NCBI GenBank assembly: GCA_035517695.1
Contig: DATIYI010000379.1
Span: 1 to 64,000 of the forward strand
Direction of reading: 5' to 3'
Origin: DATFVJ01 sp035517695
GTDB lineage: Bacteria; Actinomycetota; Actinomycetes; Streptosporangiales; Streptosporangiaceae
DNA: 64,000 nt
Each line of letters opens with the position of its first letter. The first letter of the stretch is position 1. Of this stretch, positions 8,711 to 16,373 are shown piece after piece. The position numbers and the translations under genes are program-made. The notes below the pieces were generated by a model that did no database searches, was not told the DNA's origin, and worked only from the letters and a program-made list of their open reading frames with translations.

Positions 8711-9649
8711 GTGCAGGTAAGCCCGCCGCGTGCTGGCGGGGTCGCCGCCATGCTGCTCGCCGCCCCGCACCTGATCCACCCGGACTGGCTGCTCGACACC
8801 AGCCCGGAGCGGTTCGCGGGCGCGCGCGCCGCGGCAGATGGCCCCCGGCGGCCCCCGACCGCGGACGTCGCGGCCAACGGCATCGGGTACGGCGCAGCGG
8901 ACGGCGCGGGCAGGAACGCTGTGCCATTCGCGACGGCGACACCGATCGCGCCGGCGGTCGCGGGGCGCCTCGCCGCGGCAGTTGGGACCCTCGGCGCGCG
9001 TCTGGTTTTCGCCTGCCCGGTCGCGCCCGAGCGTGCCAACGAGCGGGCCATGACGATTCCTGCTGACGGCGCGCGGATCCACGCCGCGCTGCAGGAACTC
9101 CGCACACCCGAGGCGCTCTTGGTGCCCCCCGATCTGTCCGCCGCGCTGCTCACCACGTCGGCGGGATTCGCCGTCGCCGCGGGCCCGCGCACGTTCGTGG
9201 CGGTGGTCGCGGGCACCGACGTGCGCACAGCGCGCAGGAGTTTCGGCGAGTACGCGCTTGCCTCAGCCGGATCCCCTGCGGTGCTCGAAGTGGCAAGTTA
9301 CTACGGCTGCGCCCTATCCGGGCGCTCCTGGCGGCCCGCTTGGCTGGCCTGGTCGCACGGTGCGGATGTCCCCCCGGGCAGCGGGATCGGCAGCCAGCTC
9401 GCGGCCATGCGGCAGTTCGTGGCAGGCCGGCTCGGCGCAGCGGATTTCGTCCGGCTGGTCCGCGCCGCCAGGCAGCAGGAAATGTGGGCGGGTGAACGCG
9501 CTATCGGCCCGCTCGCGGCGGCGCTCGACACGATCTGCTGGGCACTCGACGGCTATACACCGCCCGGCGGAGGGCGGCCTGGCGTGTACGGCCAATACGA
9601 CCCGAGCGAGCTCCGCGCGGCCGTCAGCGTGGCGCTCAGGCACGTGTAG
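8711..9649 (+). CDS. colicin-D-type immunity-like protein with shared N-terminal module
   Basis: 312 residues from GTG 8711 (ATG 8750 is an alternative; neither has a strong ribosome binding site). Residues about 72-199 align with residues 43-170 of the preceding protein, for example AGFAVAAGPRTFVAVVAGTD against AGYALGAGPPEFVAALAGPD. The C-terminal ~88 residues (225-312) read like the colicin D immunity family (Colicin_immun, PF09204): MRQFVAGRLGAADFVRLVRA, then LAAALDTICWALDGYTP and YDPSELRAAVSVALRH, an all-helical acidic pattern. Position directly after a colicin-D-like toxin supports the call. It probably neutralises its neighbour in the cytoplasm; the shared module could bring the two together. 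No membrane segment is seen. Confidence 0.6.
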   Translation: MQVSPPRAGGVAAMLLAAPHLIHPDWLLDTSPERFAGARAAADGPRRPPTADVAANGIGYGAADGAGRNAVPFATATPIAPAVAGRLAAAVGTLGARLVFACPVAPERANERAMTIPADGARIHAALQELRTPEALLVPPDLSAALLTTSAGFAVAAGPRTFVAVVAGTDVRTARRSFGEYALASAGSPAVLEVASYYGCALSGRSWRPAWLAWSHGADVPPGSGIGSQLAAMRQFVAGRLGAADFVRLVRAARQQEMWAGERAIGPLAAALDTICWALDGYTPPGGGRPGVYGQYDPSELRAAVSVALRHV

Positions 9650-9707
9650 ACGCGTTTGGAGGCCATGGTGGGGCAGCCCCGGACGGCGATGGCGAAAGGC
9701 GGGCGGG

Positions 9708-9743
9708 TTCGCCCGGGCAAGTTAATTCGCCCGGGCAAGTTAA
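9708..9743. repeat. perfect 18-bp tandem duplication
   Basis: The unit ttcgcccgggcaagttaa occurs at 9708-9725 and 9726-9743 without mismatch, in the intergenic region between the immunity-like gene and the DUF1707 gene. It could be a duplicated operator, but it also fits the general 18-bp repeat habit of this genome. Confidence 0.9.
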
Positions 9744-9845
9744 GATGTGTCTCGATTGACGGTGTTCGGCACACCAACCCGCTTTGATTGGCTATTGATC
9801 GTTCTGCGCTTCACGAGTGCGAGCTGACCGGCGAAGGGAGATCCG

Positions 9846-10622
9846 ATGGAGCCGCGATCAGAAGGTGGCACAGGCGACGCGGCTGGCCTGGACGATACGA
9901 CCGGCCCGGCCAGCCACAGCGCCATGGCGAGCCAGGAAAGCACGGCGAGTCAGGAAGGCGCGGCGAGTCAGGAAGGCGCGGCGAGCCAGGAAGGCGCGGC
10001 GAGCCAGGAAGGCGCGCCCGTTGCCGTCCCTGGCTCGGCCCGGCCGTCGGCGCCCGGCGCCCCAGGGCCCCTGGTCCGCGCCTCGGATCGGGAGCGTGAC
10101 GACGTCGTGCGCAAGCTTCAGGATGCGTTCGCGGAGGGTCGGCTCGGAGACGACGAGTTCGACGAACGCATGCGTGTGGCCCTGGGCGCGCGCACCCGGG
10201 CGGATCTGGACCACTTGCTCACCGATCTTCCCGGCCCCGCCCGGCAGGTGGCAGTGACGGCCGGCGGGCCGACCGACGGCAGGTTCGCGATCGCAATCAA
10301 GGGCTCGGTGCGACGGGGTGGCCGCTGGCGGGTGCCGGGGCGGATGACGACCGTCGCCTACAAGGGCAGCTCCCACGTGGATCTGCGCGCGGCCGAGCTG
10401 ACCGCGCCCGTCACCGCCATCCGCGCCGTGGGCTACAAGTCCGACGTGGAGATCATCGTCCCGCCGGGCGTGCGCGTCGTCACGGGCGGTTTCGGCGTTT
10501 CGCGTGGGCTGCCAGACGACGACCAGGAGATCGATCTTCCGCAGGACGCGCCCGTGCTTCATGTGCGAGGCTTCGCCTACAAGGGGCATATTGAGATCCG
10601 GGCCAGGCCGCGGTCACGGTGA
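9846..10622 (+). CDS. DUF1707 domain protein with LiaF-like C-terminus
   Basis: 258 residues; ATG 9846 is preceded by AAGGGAG at 9834-9840. The N-terminal ~60 residues are low complexity, with five copies of a six-residue ASQEGA unit encoded by an 18-bp tandem repeat at 9927-10016. Residues about 79-133 are a DUF1707 (SHOCT-like) domain: LVRASDRERDDVVRKLQDAF, EGRLGDDEFDERM and ADLDHLLTDLP. The remainder (FAIAIKGSVRRGG onward, GYKSDVEIIVPPGVRV) resembles the beta-rich domain of cell-wall stress proteins such as LiaF/YvqF. No membrane helix is present. Such proteins are common in actinobacteria, function undefined. Confidence 0.8.
   Translation: MEPRSEGGTGDAAGLDDTTGPASHSAMASQESTASQEGAASQEGAASQEGAASQEGAPVAVPGSARPSAPGAPGPLVRASDRERDDVVRKLQDAFAEGRLGDDEFDERMRVALGARTRADLDHLLTDLPGPARQVAVTAGGPTDGRFAIAIKGSVRRGGRWRVPGRMTTVAYKGSSHVDLRAAELTAPVTAIRAVGYKSDVEIIVPPGVRVVTGGFGVSRGLPDDDQEIDLPQDAPVLHVRGFAYKGHIEIRARPRSR
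9927..10016 (+). repeat. five 18-bp coding repeats (ASQEGA)
   Basis: Units start at 9927, 9945, 9963, 9981 and 9999; the first differs at several bases and the others nearly not at all. They lie in frame in the DUF1707 gene, so copy-number change alters only the length of the N-terminal linker. Confidence 0.9.
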
Positions 10623-10655
10623 TCGGGGACGGTCGGCTCAGCGCAGCCGCTGCGG

Positions 10656-10733
10656 ATCAGCCCGGGGTGGGACGCCTGTACCGGCCTCGGCGTCCCTGAC
10701 GGCACCGCGCTGCTCGCCAGCCTGCTGGCCTGA
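10656..10733 (+). pseudogene. C-terminal remnant of an S53 (sedolisin-like) peptidase
   Basis: One frame reads ISPGWDACTGLGVPDGTALL followed by ASLLA and TGA. This is the hallmark end of kumamolisin-type S53 peptidases (…PGWDPCTGLGSPNG…), carrying the Ca-binding region. Nothing upstream in this frame resembles the catalytic domain, and DUF1707 ends only 34 bases before it, so the rest of the gene has been lost. An intact S53 gene lies at 31274-32692 but ends differently. The match is short and recognised from memory. Confidence 0.5.
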
Positions 10734-10780
10734 CCCGGCGGCAGGCCGCCGCGGGCGGCAGGCTGGCAGACTAGGACCCC

Positions 10781-11893
10781 ATGGAATCTCCGGCCTGGGC
10801 TGTCGTCGATCTGGCCGCGGTCAGGCACAATGTCGCCCTGTTGCGGGAAGAGGCCGCCGGTGTCCTGCTGATGGCGGTCGTCAAGGCCGACGCGTACGGG
10901 CACGGGATGATTCCGTGCGCCGTCGCAGCGCTGGCGGCGGGCGCGGACTGGCTTGGCGTGGTGCAGGTGGCCGAGGCGTTGCGGTTGCGCTCAGCCGGGA
11001 TCGGCGCCCCGGTGCTCTGCATGATGTCCATCCCTGGTGAGCCCTACCAAGAGGCCATCAAGGCCGGGGTCGACGTGTCCGCTGGGAGTACCGCGGCCGT
11101 GGCCGAGATCGCCAAGGCGGCCGCGTCGGCCGGCCAGCCGGCACGACTCCATCTCAAGGCCGATACCGGCTTGTCCCGCGGCGGCGCGACTGCCAGCGAG
11201 TGGCCGGCTGTCGTAGCAGCGGCCATGGCCGCGCAGGCCGCCGGCCATCTCCAGGTCATCGGCCTTTGGTCCCACCTCGCATGCGCTGACCTGCCCGGGC
11301 ACCCGTCGGTAGGACACCAGCTCGATGCTTTCGCTTGGGCCCTTGAGAGCGCGGAGAAAGCGGGGGTCAGGCCGGAGGTTCGCCACATTGCCAATACGGC
11401 TGCCGCGCTGACTCTGCCAGCGGCAAGGTTCGATCTGGTCAGGCCGGGGGGTGCGGTCTACGGCCTGTCCACCTTGCCGGGTGGCGCGCCGGCTGGGTTC
11501 CGGCCCGCGATGACCCTGCGTAGCAGGCTGGCCCAGGTCAAACGGGTGGCGGCGGGAACCGGGGTTTCCTACGGTTACCGGCACGTGACGGCCACGGAGG
11601 CGACCCTCGGCCTGGTGCCGCTCGGTTACGCCGACGGCGTGCCGCGCACGGCGGCCGGCCGCGCCCTGGTGCAGGCCCGAGGGCGGCGCTGGCCGGTGGC
11701 GGGCACGGTGTGCATGGACCAGTTCGTCATCGACTTCGGCCCGCAGCCCGCCGCGGCGGGAGACGAGGTCATCCTGTTCGGTCCCGGCGATGACGGGGAG
11801 CCGACGGCCCAGGAGTGGGCCGACACGCTCGGAACGATCTCTTACGAGATAGTCACGGCCATCGGAAACCGTGTAGTCCGCGTCTACTCTTGA
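10781..11893 (+). CDS. alr: alanine racemase
   Basis: PLP-dependent racemase making D-alanine for peptidoglycan. 370 residues from ATG 10781. The PLP lysine is Lys35 in AVVKADAYGHG, the LKADTGLSRGG stretch follows, and the second catalytic base is the Tyr in GTGVSYGYRH near residue 264. The C-terminal beta domain contains CMDQFVIDFG, the usual MDQ motif. Length and motif order are normal. In actinomycetes alr commonly precedes tsaE with a hydrolase between, as here. Confidence 0.96.
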   Translation: MESPAWAVVDLAAVRHNVALLREEAAGVLLMAVVKADAYGHGMIPCAVAALAAGADWLGVVQVAEALRLRSAGIGAPVLCMMSIPGEPYQEAIKAGVDVSAGSTAAVAEIAKAAASAGQPARLHLKADTGLSRGGATASEWPAVVAAAMAAQAAGHLQVIGLWSHLACADLPGHPSVGHQLDAFAWALESAEKAGVRPEVRHIANTAAALTLPAARFDLVRPGGAVYGLSTLPGGAPAGFRPAMTLRSRLAQVKRVAAGTGVSYGYRHVTATEATLGLVPLGYADGVPRTAAGRALVQARGRRWPVAGTVCMDQFVIDFGPQPAAAGDEVILFGPGDDGEPTAQEWADTLGTISYEIVTAIGNRVVRVYS

Positions 11894-11935
11894 GTAACGT
11901 AGTCAACCTCCGCGTAACGCGTAGGAGGGTTGCCG

Positions 11936-13024
11936 ATGGTGCGCTGGCAAAGGTTCACGGAAGTCACCAGCATCGCCGCCGGCGCCACGGCCGCTGCCCT
12001 AGGCGCCGCGGTGGCGGCGGAGAAACTCGCCGTGGGCAGGATGCGGCTGCGCCCCGACCCGGCCGCGGCCGAACCGCTCGGCCAGTTGCGCGGGCGTGCG
12101 GTCAGCGTGCTCGCCGATGACGGCGTGCCACTGTACACGGAGATCGACGGGCCGAAGAAGGCCCCGATCACGGTCATTTTCAGCCACGGATGCGCCCTGA
12201 ACCAGGATTGCTGGCACTTCCAGCGGCGTGACCTGGGCGCCCCCGGCAACCGCTACCGGCTCGTGTTCTGGGACCAGCGCAGCCACGGCCGGTCCGGGCG
12301 TTCTGATCCGGCCCGCGAGAACATCGACCAGCTAGGTCGTGACCTGTACGCCGTTATCAGGGAGGTCGCGCCGGGTGGCGGGCCTGTGGTGCTTGTCGGC
12401 CACTCAATGGGCGCTATGACGATCATGGCGTTGGCCGACCAGCATCCGGAACTGTTCGGTAGCCAGGTCACAGGCACCGTGCTCATCTCTACCGCCGCGC
12501 GTGGGCTGGCTGGGGTCACGCTCGGGCTGCCTGGCCCCCTGGGCGCGGTGGTGCGCCGCGCCGCGCCTGGCGTACTGCGGGCTGCCGCCAAGGGCAAGCG
12601 CCCGGCCGTTGTGGAGCGTGCCCGTCGGGCCGGTGGCGACCTTGCGTTCCTCGGTACCAGGTTCATCGGGTTCGGCGACCCGAACGCGAGCCCGACCATT
12701 ACCGACTTCTGTGAGCAGATGATCAGGGCCACGCCTGTCGAGGTTGTCTCGCGCTTCTTCGAGACATTGATCGAGCACGACAAGCATGCCGCCCTACCGG
12801 TCCTCGGTGAGGTTCCGACCCTGATCGTCTCCGGCGCCAAGGACCGGCTGACGCCGAAATCGCTCGCCGAGGAGATGGTGGCGGAGATTCCAGGCGCTGA
12901 GCTTGTCGTGGATGAGGGTGCCGGGCATTTGATTATGCTTGAGCGGCCGGAATTGGTCACCGCCCGGCTGCGGGACCTGATCGATCGCGCCGCAGTCAGC
13001 CGCCGGGGAAAACGCTCGGCGTGA
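11936..13024 (+). CDS. alpha/beta-fold hydrolase
   Basis: 362 residues. ATG 11936 is favoured because AGGAGG at 11923-11928 precedes it at 7 bases; a TTG six bases upstream is in frame. An N-terminal hydrophobic Ala-rich stretch (about 10-30) may be a signal anchor. The hydrolase core begins near 85: FSHGCALN oxyanion region, DQRSHGRSG, the nucleophile elbow VGHSMGAM, the acid in ISGAKDRLTP and the catalytic His in GAGHLIMLERP, so the Ser-Asp-His triad is complete. Substrate unknown. The conserved position between alr and tsaE in actinomycetes supports a housekeeping rather than transferred origin. Confidence 0.9.
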   Translation: MVRWQRFTEVTSIAAGATAAALGAAVAAEKLAVGRMRLRPDPAAAEPLGQLRGRAVSVLADDGVPLYTEIDGPKKAPITVIFSHGCALNQDCWHFQRRDLGAPGNRYRLVFWDQRSHGRSGRSDPARENIDQLGRDLYAVIREVAPGGGPVVLVGHSMGAMTIMALADQHPELFGSQVTGTVLISTAARGLAGVTLGLPGPLGAVVRRAAPGVLRAAAKGKRPAVVERARRAGGDLAFLGTRFIGFGDPNASPTITDFCEQMIRATPVEVVSRFFETLIEHDKHAALPVLGEVPTLIVSGAKDRLTPKSLAEEMVAEIPGAELVVDEGAGHLIMLERPELVTARLRDLIDRAAVSRRGKRSA

Positions 13025-13249
13025 AAGGTCATGGCCGCATGGCGGCATGCCATCCGCCAATGGCCCGTTGGCGGGCGGTTACCGCCATCGACGGGGCCAT
13101 CGCCGGGCCTGGCCGCCGGGCAGTGACCGCAATGTCGTGGCACCGGAATGTCGTGTCACCGGCGCGTCGGTGCGTCAGGGTCGGTGTGTCAGGTAGGACA
13201 TGACAGCCTTCCTGACTGAGCGCGGCACGGGTGAGCAGCGGAGAAGAAT

Positions 13250-13720
13250 GTGACGAAAACCATCGAAGAGAGCACCGTGCGGACCGCGGGCGAGATGCGC
13301 GCGCTGGGACGCCGGCTCGCCCGCCGCCTTCGTGCGGGAGATCTCGTGGTACTCACCGGGCCGCTCGGAGCTGGCAAGACCACCCTCGCCCAGGGCATCG
13401 GCGACGGACTCCGCGTGCGGGGTCCCGTCACCTCGCCGACGTTCGTCATTGCTCGTGTCCACCCATCGGTTGGCAGCGGACCGGCGCTCGTGCATGTGGA
13501 CGCCTACCGCCTCGGTGGCGCGGCGGAGGTGGATGATCTCGACCTGGACGCCGACCTGGATCACGCGGTAACCGTGGTGGAGTGGGGCGAAGGCCTGGTG
13601 GAACGGCTCACCGACGATCGGTTGGAGGTAACCATCGGGCGCCCGCCCGGCGGCGGGTTCGATGACGAAAGCCGCACGGTACGGCTAACGGGCAGGGGCC
13701 CGCGATGGGCGCAGCGCTGA
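13250..13720 (+). CDS. tsaE: tRNA t6A biosynthesis ATPase TsaE
   Basis: ATPase partner of TsaB/TsaD in making threonylcarbamoyladenosine at tRNA A37. 156 residues from GTG 13250. The Walker A loop is GPLGAGKTTL (about residues 38-47), followed by SPTFVIARVH, the HVDAYRL Asp and VVEWGEGL, all TsaE hallmarks. Between it and tsaB lie a membrane protein gene and repeat-rich DNA, so the four t6A-related genes are not one tight operon here. Confidence 0.94.
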   Translation: MTKTIEESTVRTAGEMRALGRRLARRLRAGDLVVLTGPLGAGKTTLAQGIGDGLRVRGPVTSPTFVIARVHPSVGSGPALVHVDAYRLGGAAEVDDLDLDADLDHAVTVVEWGEGLVERLTDDRLEVTIGRPPGGGFDDESRTVRLTGRGPRWAQR

Positions 13721-13830
13721 TGTGTGCCGCCTGCGGCGGCTTCGTCTGACGGTCGCAGGTGCGGGCGCTCCCTGTGCGACCGCTGCTGCGGTTGCGCGGG
13801 CAACGGCCGTGCCGCCCGTGCCCGTCCACT

Positions 13831-13885
13831 CTGCCCGCTTCCTGCCCGCTTCCTGCCCGCTTCCTGCCCGCTTCCTGCCCGCTTC
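13831..13885. repeat. five perfect 11-bp tandem repeats
   Basis: ctgcccgcttc repeats five times without mismatch, starting at 13831. The period is not a multiple of three and the region between tsaE and the next gene shows no convincing coding frame, so it is non-coding. Confidence 0.92.
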
Positions 13886-13995
13886 CGGGTGGCTGGCGCG
13901 GACGTGTCACGGGCCGCGGCGCGTTTGCCCTGGGGACACCGATCCAGTTGGGCAGATCTGCGCATCTGCATCGAAACCGTGCGCACGGAGGCTCT

Positions 13996-14031
13996 ATAGT
14001 CCTTGGACAGTTCATAGTCCTTGGACAGTTC
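13996..14031. repeat. perfect 18-bp tandem duplication
   Basis: atagtccttggacagttc is duplicated at 13996-14013 and 14014-14031, about 65 bases upstream of a membrane protein gene. It may affect that gene's promoter or leader. The rest of 13721-14093 holds only the 11-bp repeat and no gene. Confidence 0.9.
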
Positions 14032-14093
14032 CTGCCTCGCCGTTGTCCCCGTACGTTCGCGTGCGGTCGATCCCTTCCGCCCGGAGGCGTGCC

Positions 14094-14891
14094 GTGACCT
14101 ATCAGGGGCCCCCTCTCCCGAGTTCAGTCCACGAAAACGGCCACGATGAGCCCGATCATGAATACGCCGAAGGGCCGCCACCTCCGCCACGGCGCGTGAC
14201 CGCCGGACGTCCGAGGCGCGGTCGGCGCTCGCGTTGGTTCTGGCCCGCCGCGGGGCTCGCTGCGGCGGGCGCCGCGGTCGCGGCGGTGGCGGTGGTACAA
14301 GGGGGCAGCCGGAGTCAGGCGGGTTCTGCTCCGGGTGCCCTTGTCACGACGTTCATGCCGGGCGAGATCAAGCAGGTGCCCGCCGCCTGCACCGCCATCT
14401 CAGGCGCCGTGCTTGACCAGTACCTGCCGGGCAGGTCGAAGGCCGCAGCCGCGCAGCCGTTGGAGGGTCAGGCGGCCAGCCAGTGTTCATGGACGCTTGA
14501 CCAGCCGCAGACGTACCGGTTCATGGAACTAGCGGTGGAGGCGTACGCCCCAAGCGGCCTGGCCAGTGGCGACGGCAGCGCCACCGAGGCGGCACAGGAT
14601 GCCTTTGCCGGGGCGAAAGAGGCCAAGCAGTTTCCGTCAGCGAAGTCCCAGGACCCGAAGGCGGTCGTGACCGCTGTAGCCGGGCTGGGCCAGGGCGCAT
14701 TCACGGCACGTCAACAGTACATGCGCGGCATAACCCTTGACATGATCACGTTGGTGGCCCGCTACCGTAATGTCCTTGTGACGGTCATCTTCGAGGCTCG
14801 CACGGGCGGTAACTTCGGCGCCGACCCTGTCGGCCTGCTCACCGCCGGTACGCAGGCCGCTGCGCGCGACGCCGTGGCCAAACTCGGGTGA
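14094..14891 (+). CDS. membrane-anchored extracytoplasmic protein, DUF3558-like
   Basis: 265 residues. GTG 14094 has CGGAGG six bases upstream (14082-14087), and the upstream part of the open frame is only repeat DNA. The first ~45 residues are polar, Pro-rich and end in a basic RRGRRSRW cluster, followed by one Ala-rich membrane helix (about 45-65). The outer part holds two cysteines (PAACTAISG and ASQCSW) spaced as in DUF3558-type actinobacterial lipoprotein-like domains, but there is no lipobox. Function unknown. Its place between tsaE and tsaB is unusual for the t6A cluster. Confidence 0.78.
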   Translation: MTYQGPPLPSSVHENGHDEPDHEYAEGPPPPPRRVTAGRPRRGRRSRWFWPAAGLAAAGAAVAAVAVVQGGSRSQAGSAPGALVTTFMPGEIKQVPAACTAISGAVLDQYLPGRSKAAAAQPLEGQAASQCSWTLDQPQTYRFMELAVEAYAPSGLASGDGSATEAAQDAFAGAKEAKQFPSAKSQDPKAVVTAVAGLGQGAFTARQQYMRGITLDMITLVARYRNVLVTVIFEARTGGNFGADPVGLLTAGTQAAARDAVAKLG

Positions 14892-15228
14892 CGCCGGCCT
14901 CGCCGCGGACCCGCCAGCTTAATGATCACCAGGCCTTGGCGGCTTGGGTTCAAGGGGACGGTGACTCTAGTCGGGCTCCGGGATCATGGAAGCGGGCGAT
15001 AGGCCCCCGCCCATTCACCCAGTGGATCAGCAAGGGGGAGTCTTCGCTGGCTTCGCGGTCCCAGATGACACCCGGGCAGGCACCTCGCGGCGTTTGTCGT
15101 CGTCGCGGGTGGGAACCACGATGCGGTCCTCGACGACCAGCAGGGCCTTGTGATGCACCCGCCTGGACGCCGCTGGCTCAGCCGCTGGCTCAAAGGCCAC
15201 CCCTTGCGGACTACTAGGCTGGTCATCC
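14892..15228. other. intergenic region, possible minus-strand gene debris
   Basis: No intact gene. On the minus strand two adjacent frames look coding-like in composition: VHHKALLVVEDRIVVPTRDD (about 15060-15155) and, in another frame, VIWDREASEDSPLLIHWV reading down to a stop at 14950. A shift between them would be a broken gene, but no family is recognised and this may be chance. Confidence 0.25.
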
Positions 15229-15894
15229 GTGCTCTTGCTTGCCTTCGACACGGCGACCGCGGCCATCACGGTTGCCCTGCACGACGGTGCACGCGTGCTT
15301 GCCGAGATGACGAGCGTCGATGCCCGCCGTCACGGCGAACTGCTCGCGCCGTCAATCGCCGGTGCGCTCGCCGAGGCGGGAAAGGGACTGGACGAGGTGA
15401 CCGCGGTGGTTGCCGGAACTGGCCCAGGTCCCTACACGGGCTTGCGTGTCGGGGTCATGACCGCCCGCGCGCTCGGTGCCGCACTTGGCGTACCCGTCCA
15501 TGGCCTGTGCACGCTTGACGCGATCGCTTACGCCGTGGCGCAGGGCAACGGGTCCGCCGCGCCACGCCGGCCCTTCCTGGTGGCTACCGACGCCAGGCGC
15601 AAGGAGGTCTACTGGGCCGAGTACTCGGCCGCCGGCATCCGATTGTCCGGCCCCGCGGTGAACCGGCCGGCTGATCTGCCGTCAGGGCGGCGGGGCGCGG
15701 GACAGGGTGCGTGGCTCTACCCGGAGTCGTTCAGGGGGCTGCTCGAGCCGCATCACCCGACGGCGGCCGCGCTCGCTGGGCTCGCCGTCCGGCAACTGGC
15801 TGACGGCACGGCGCTGCTTCCGCCGCAGCCCATTTACCTGCGCCTGCCAGACGCCGCAATCCCCGGCCCACCCAAGGCGGTGACACCGCGATGA
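15229..15894 (+). CDS. tsaB: tRNA t6A biosynthesis protein TsaB
   Basis: Scaffold and inactive TsaD paralogue in t6A37 synthesis. 221 residues from GTG 15229, beginning MLLLAFDTATAAITVAL, the ASKHA phosphate-1 loop. GTGPGPYTGLRVGVMTAR (around 64-81) is the conserved TsaB motif and DARRKEVYWA follows. It overlaps rimI by four bases (ATGA), and rimI overlaps tsaD likewise, so tsaB-rimI-tsaD are translationally coupled. Confidence 0.95.
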   Translation: MLLLAFDTATAAITVALHDGARVLAEMTSVDARRHGELLAPSIAGALAEAGKGLDEVTAVVAGTGPGPYTGLRVGVMTARALGAALGVPVHGLCTLDAIAYAVAQGNGSAAPRRPFLVATDARRKEVYWAEYSAAGIRLSGPAVNRPADLPSGRRGAGQGAWLYPESFRGLLEPHHPTAAALAGLAVRQLADGTALLPPQPIYLRLPDAAIPGPPKAVTPR

Positions 15895-16373
15895 CGGTCA
15901 CCCTCCGCCGGATGCGCGCCAGCGACCTGCATGAGGTACTCGACATCGAGCGCAAGCTGTTCCCTGAGGACGCGTGGAGTGAGCGGATGTTCGCCAGCGA
16001 GCTTGAGCAGCCGGCCACGCGCTACTACATCGTGGCGGACGAGGACGGGACGGTCGCAGGCTACGCGGGCCTGAGCGCGGCGCGCGGCGATCAGGGTGAC
16101 GTCACGACGATCGCGGTGCGAGCCGATCGTCATGGCGAAGGTATTGGGACAGCAATGCTCGCCGATCTCATTGCTACCGCGGCGGCACGCGAGTGCCGCG
16201 ACGTGTTCCTCGAAGTACGCGCCGACAACCACCGTGCCAGGCTGCTGTACCTGCGCACCGGGTTCAGCGAGGTCGGCGTGCGCCACGCCTATTACCAGCC
16301 ATCCGGCGTGGACGCCGTCGTGATGCGACTGCCCATCCCGCGCGGCGACGAGCCAGCAGAGGCGGCGCTATGA
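15891..16373 (+). CDS. rimI: ribosomal protein S18 alanine N-acetyltransferase RimI
   Basis: GNAT enzyme that acetylates the N-terminal alanine of S18 and possibly other proteins. 160 residues; the ATG overlaps the tsaB stop. Family features are visible: RASDLHEVLDIERKLFPEDA at the N-terminus, VTTIAVRADRHGEGIGTAM as the acetyl-CoA loop, EVRADNHRARLLYLRTGF and the terminal YYQPSG. The stop overlaps the tsaD start in ATGA. Fusion or adjacency of rimI with tsaB/tsaD is typical. Confidence 0.95.
   Translation: MTVTLRRMRASDLHEVLDIERKLFPEDAWSERMFASELEQPATRYYIVADEDGTVAGYAGLSAARGDQGDVTTIAVRADRHGEGIGTAMLADLIATAAARECRDVFLEVRADNHRARLLYLRTGFSEVGVRHAYYQPSGVDAVVMRLPIPRGDEPAEAAL

Noticed and set aside
12300..13000. 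Haloalkane dehalogenase or lipase assignment for the hydrolase
   Set aside because: The triad is clear but substrate-specific motifs are not; left as a general alpha/beta hydrolase.
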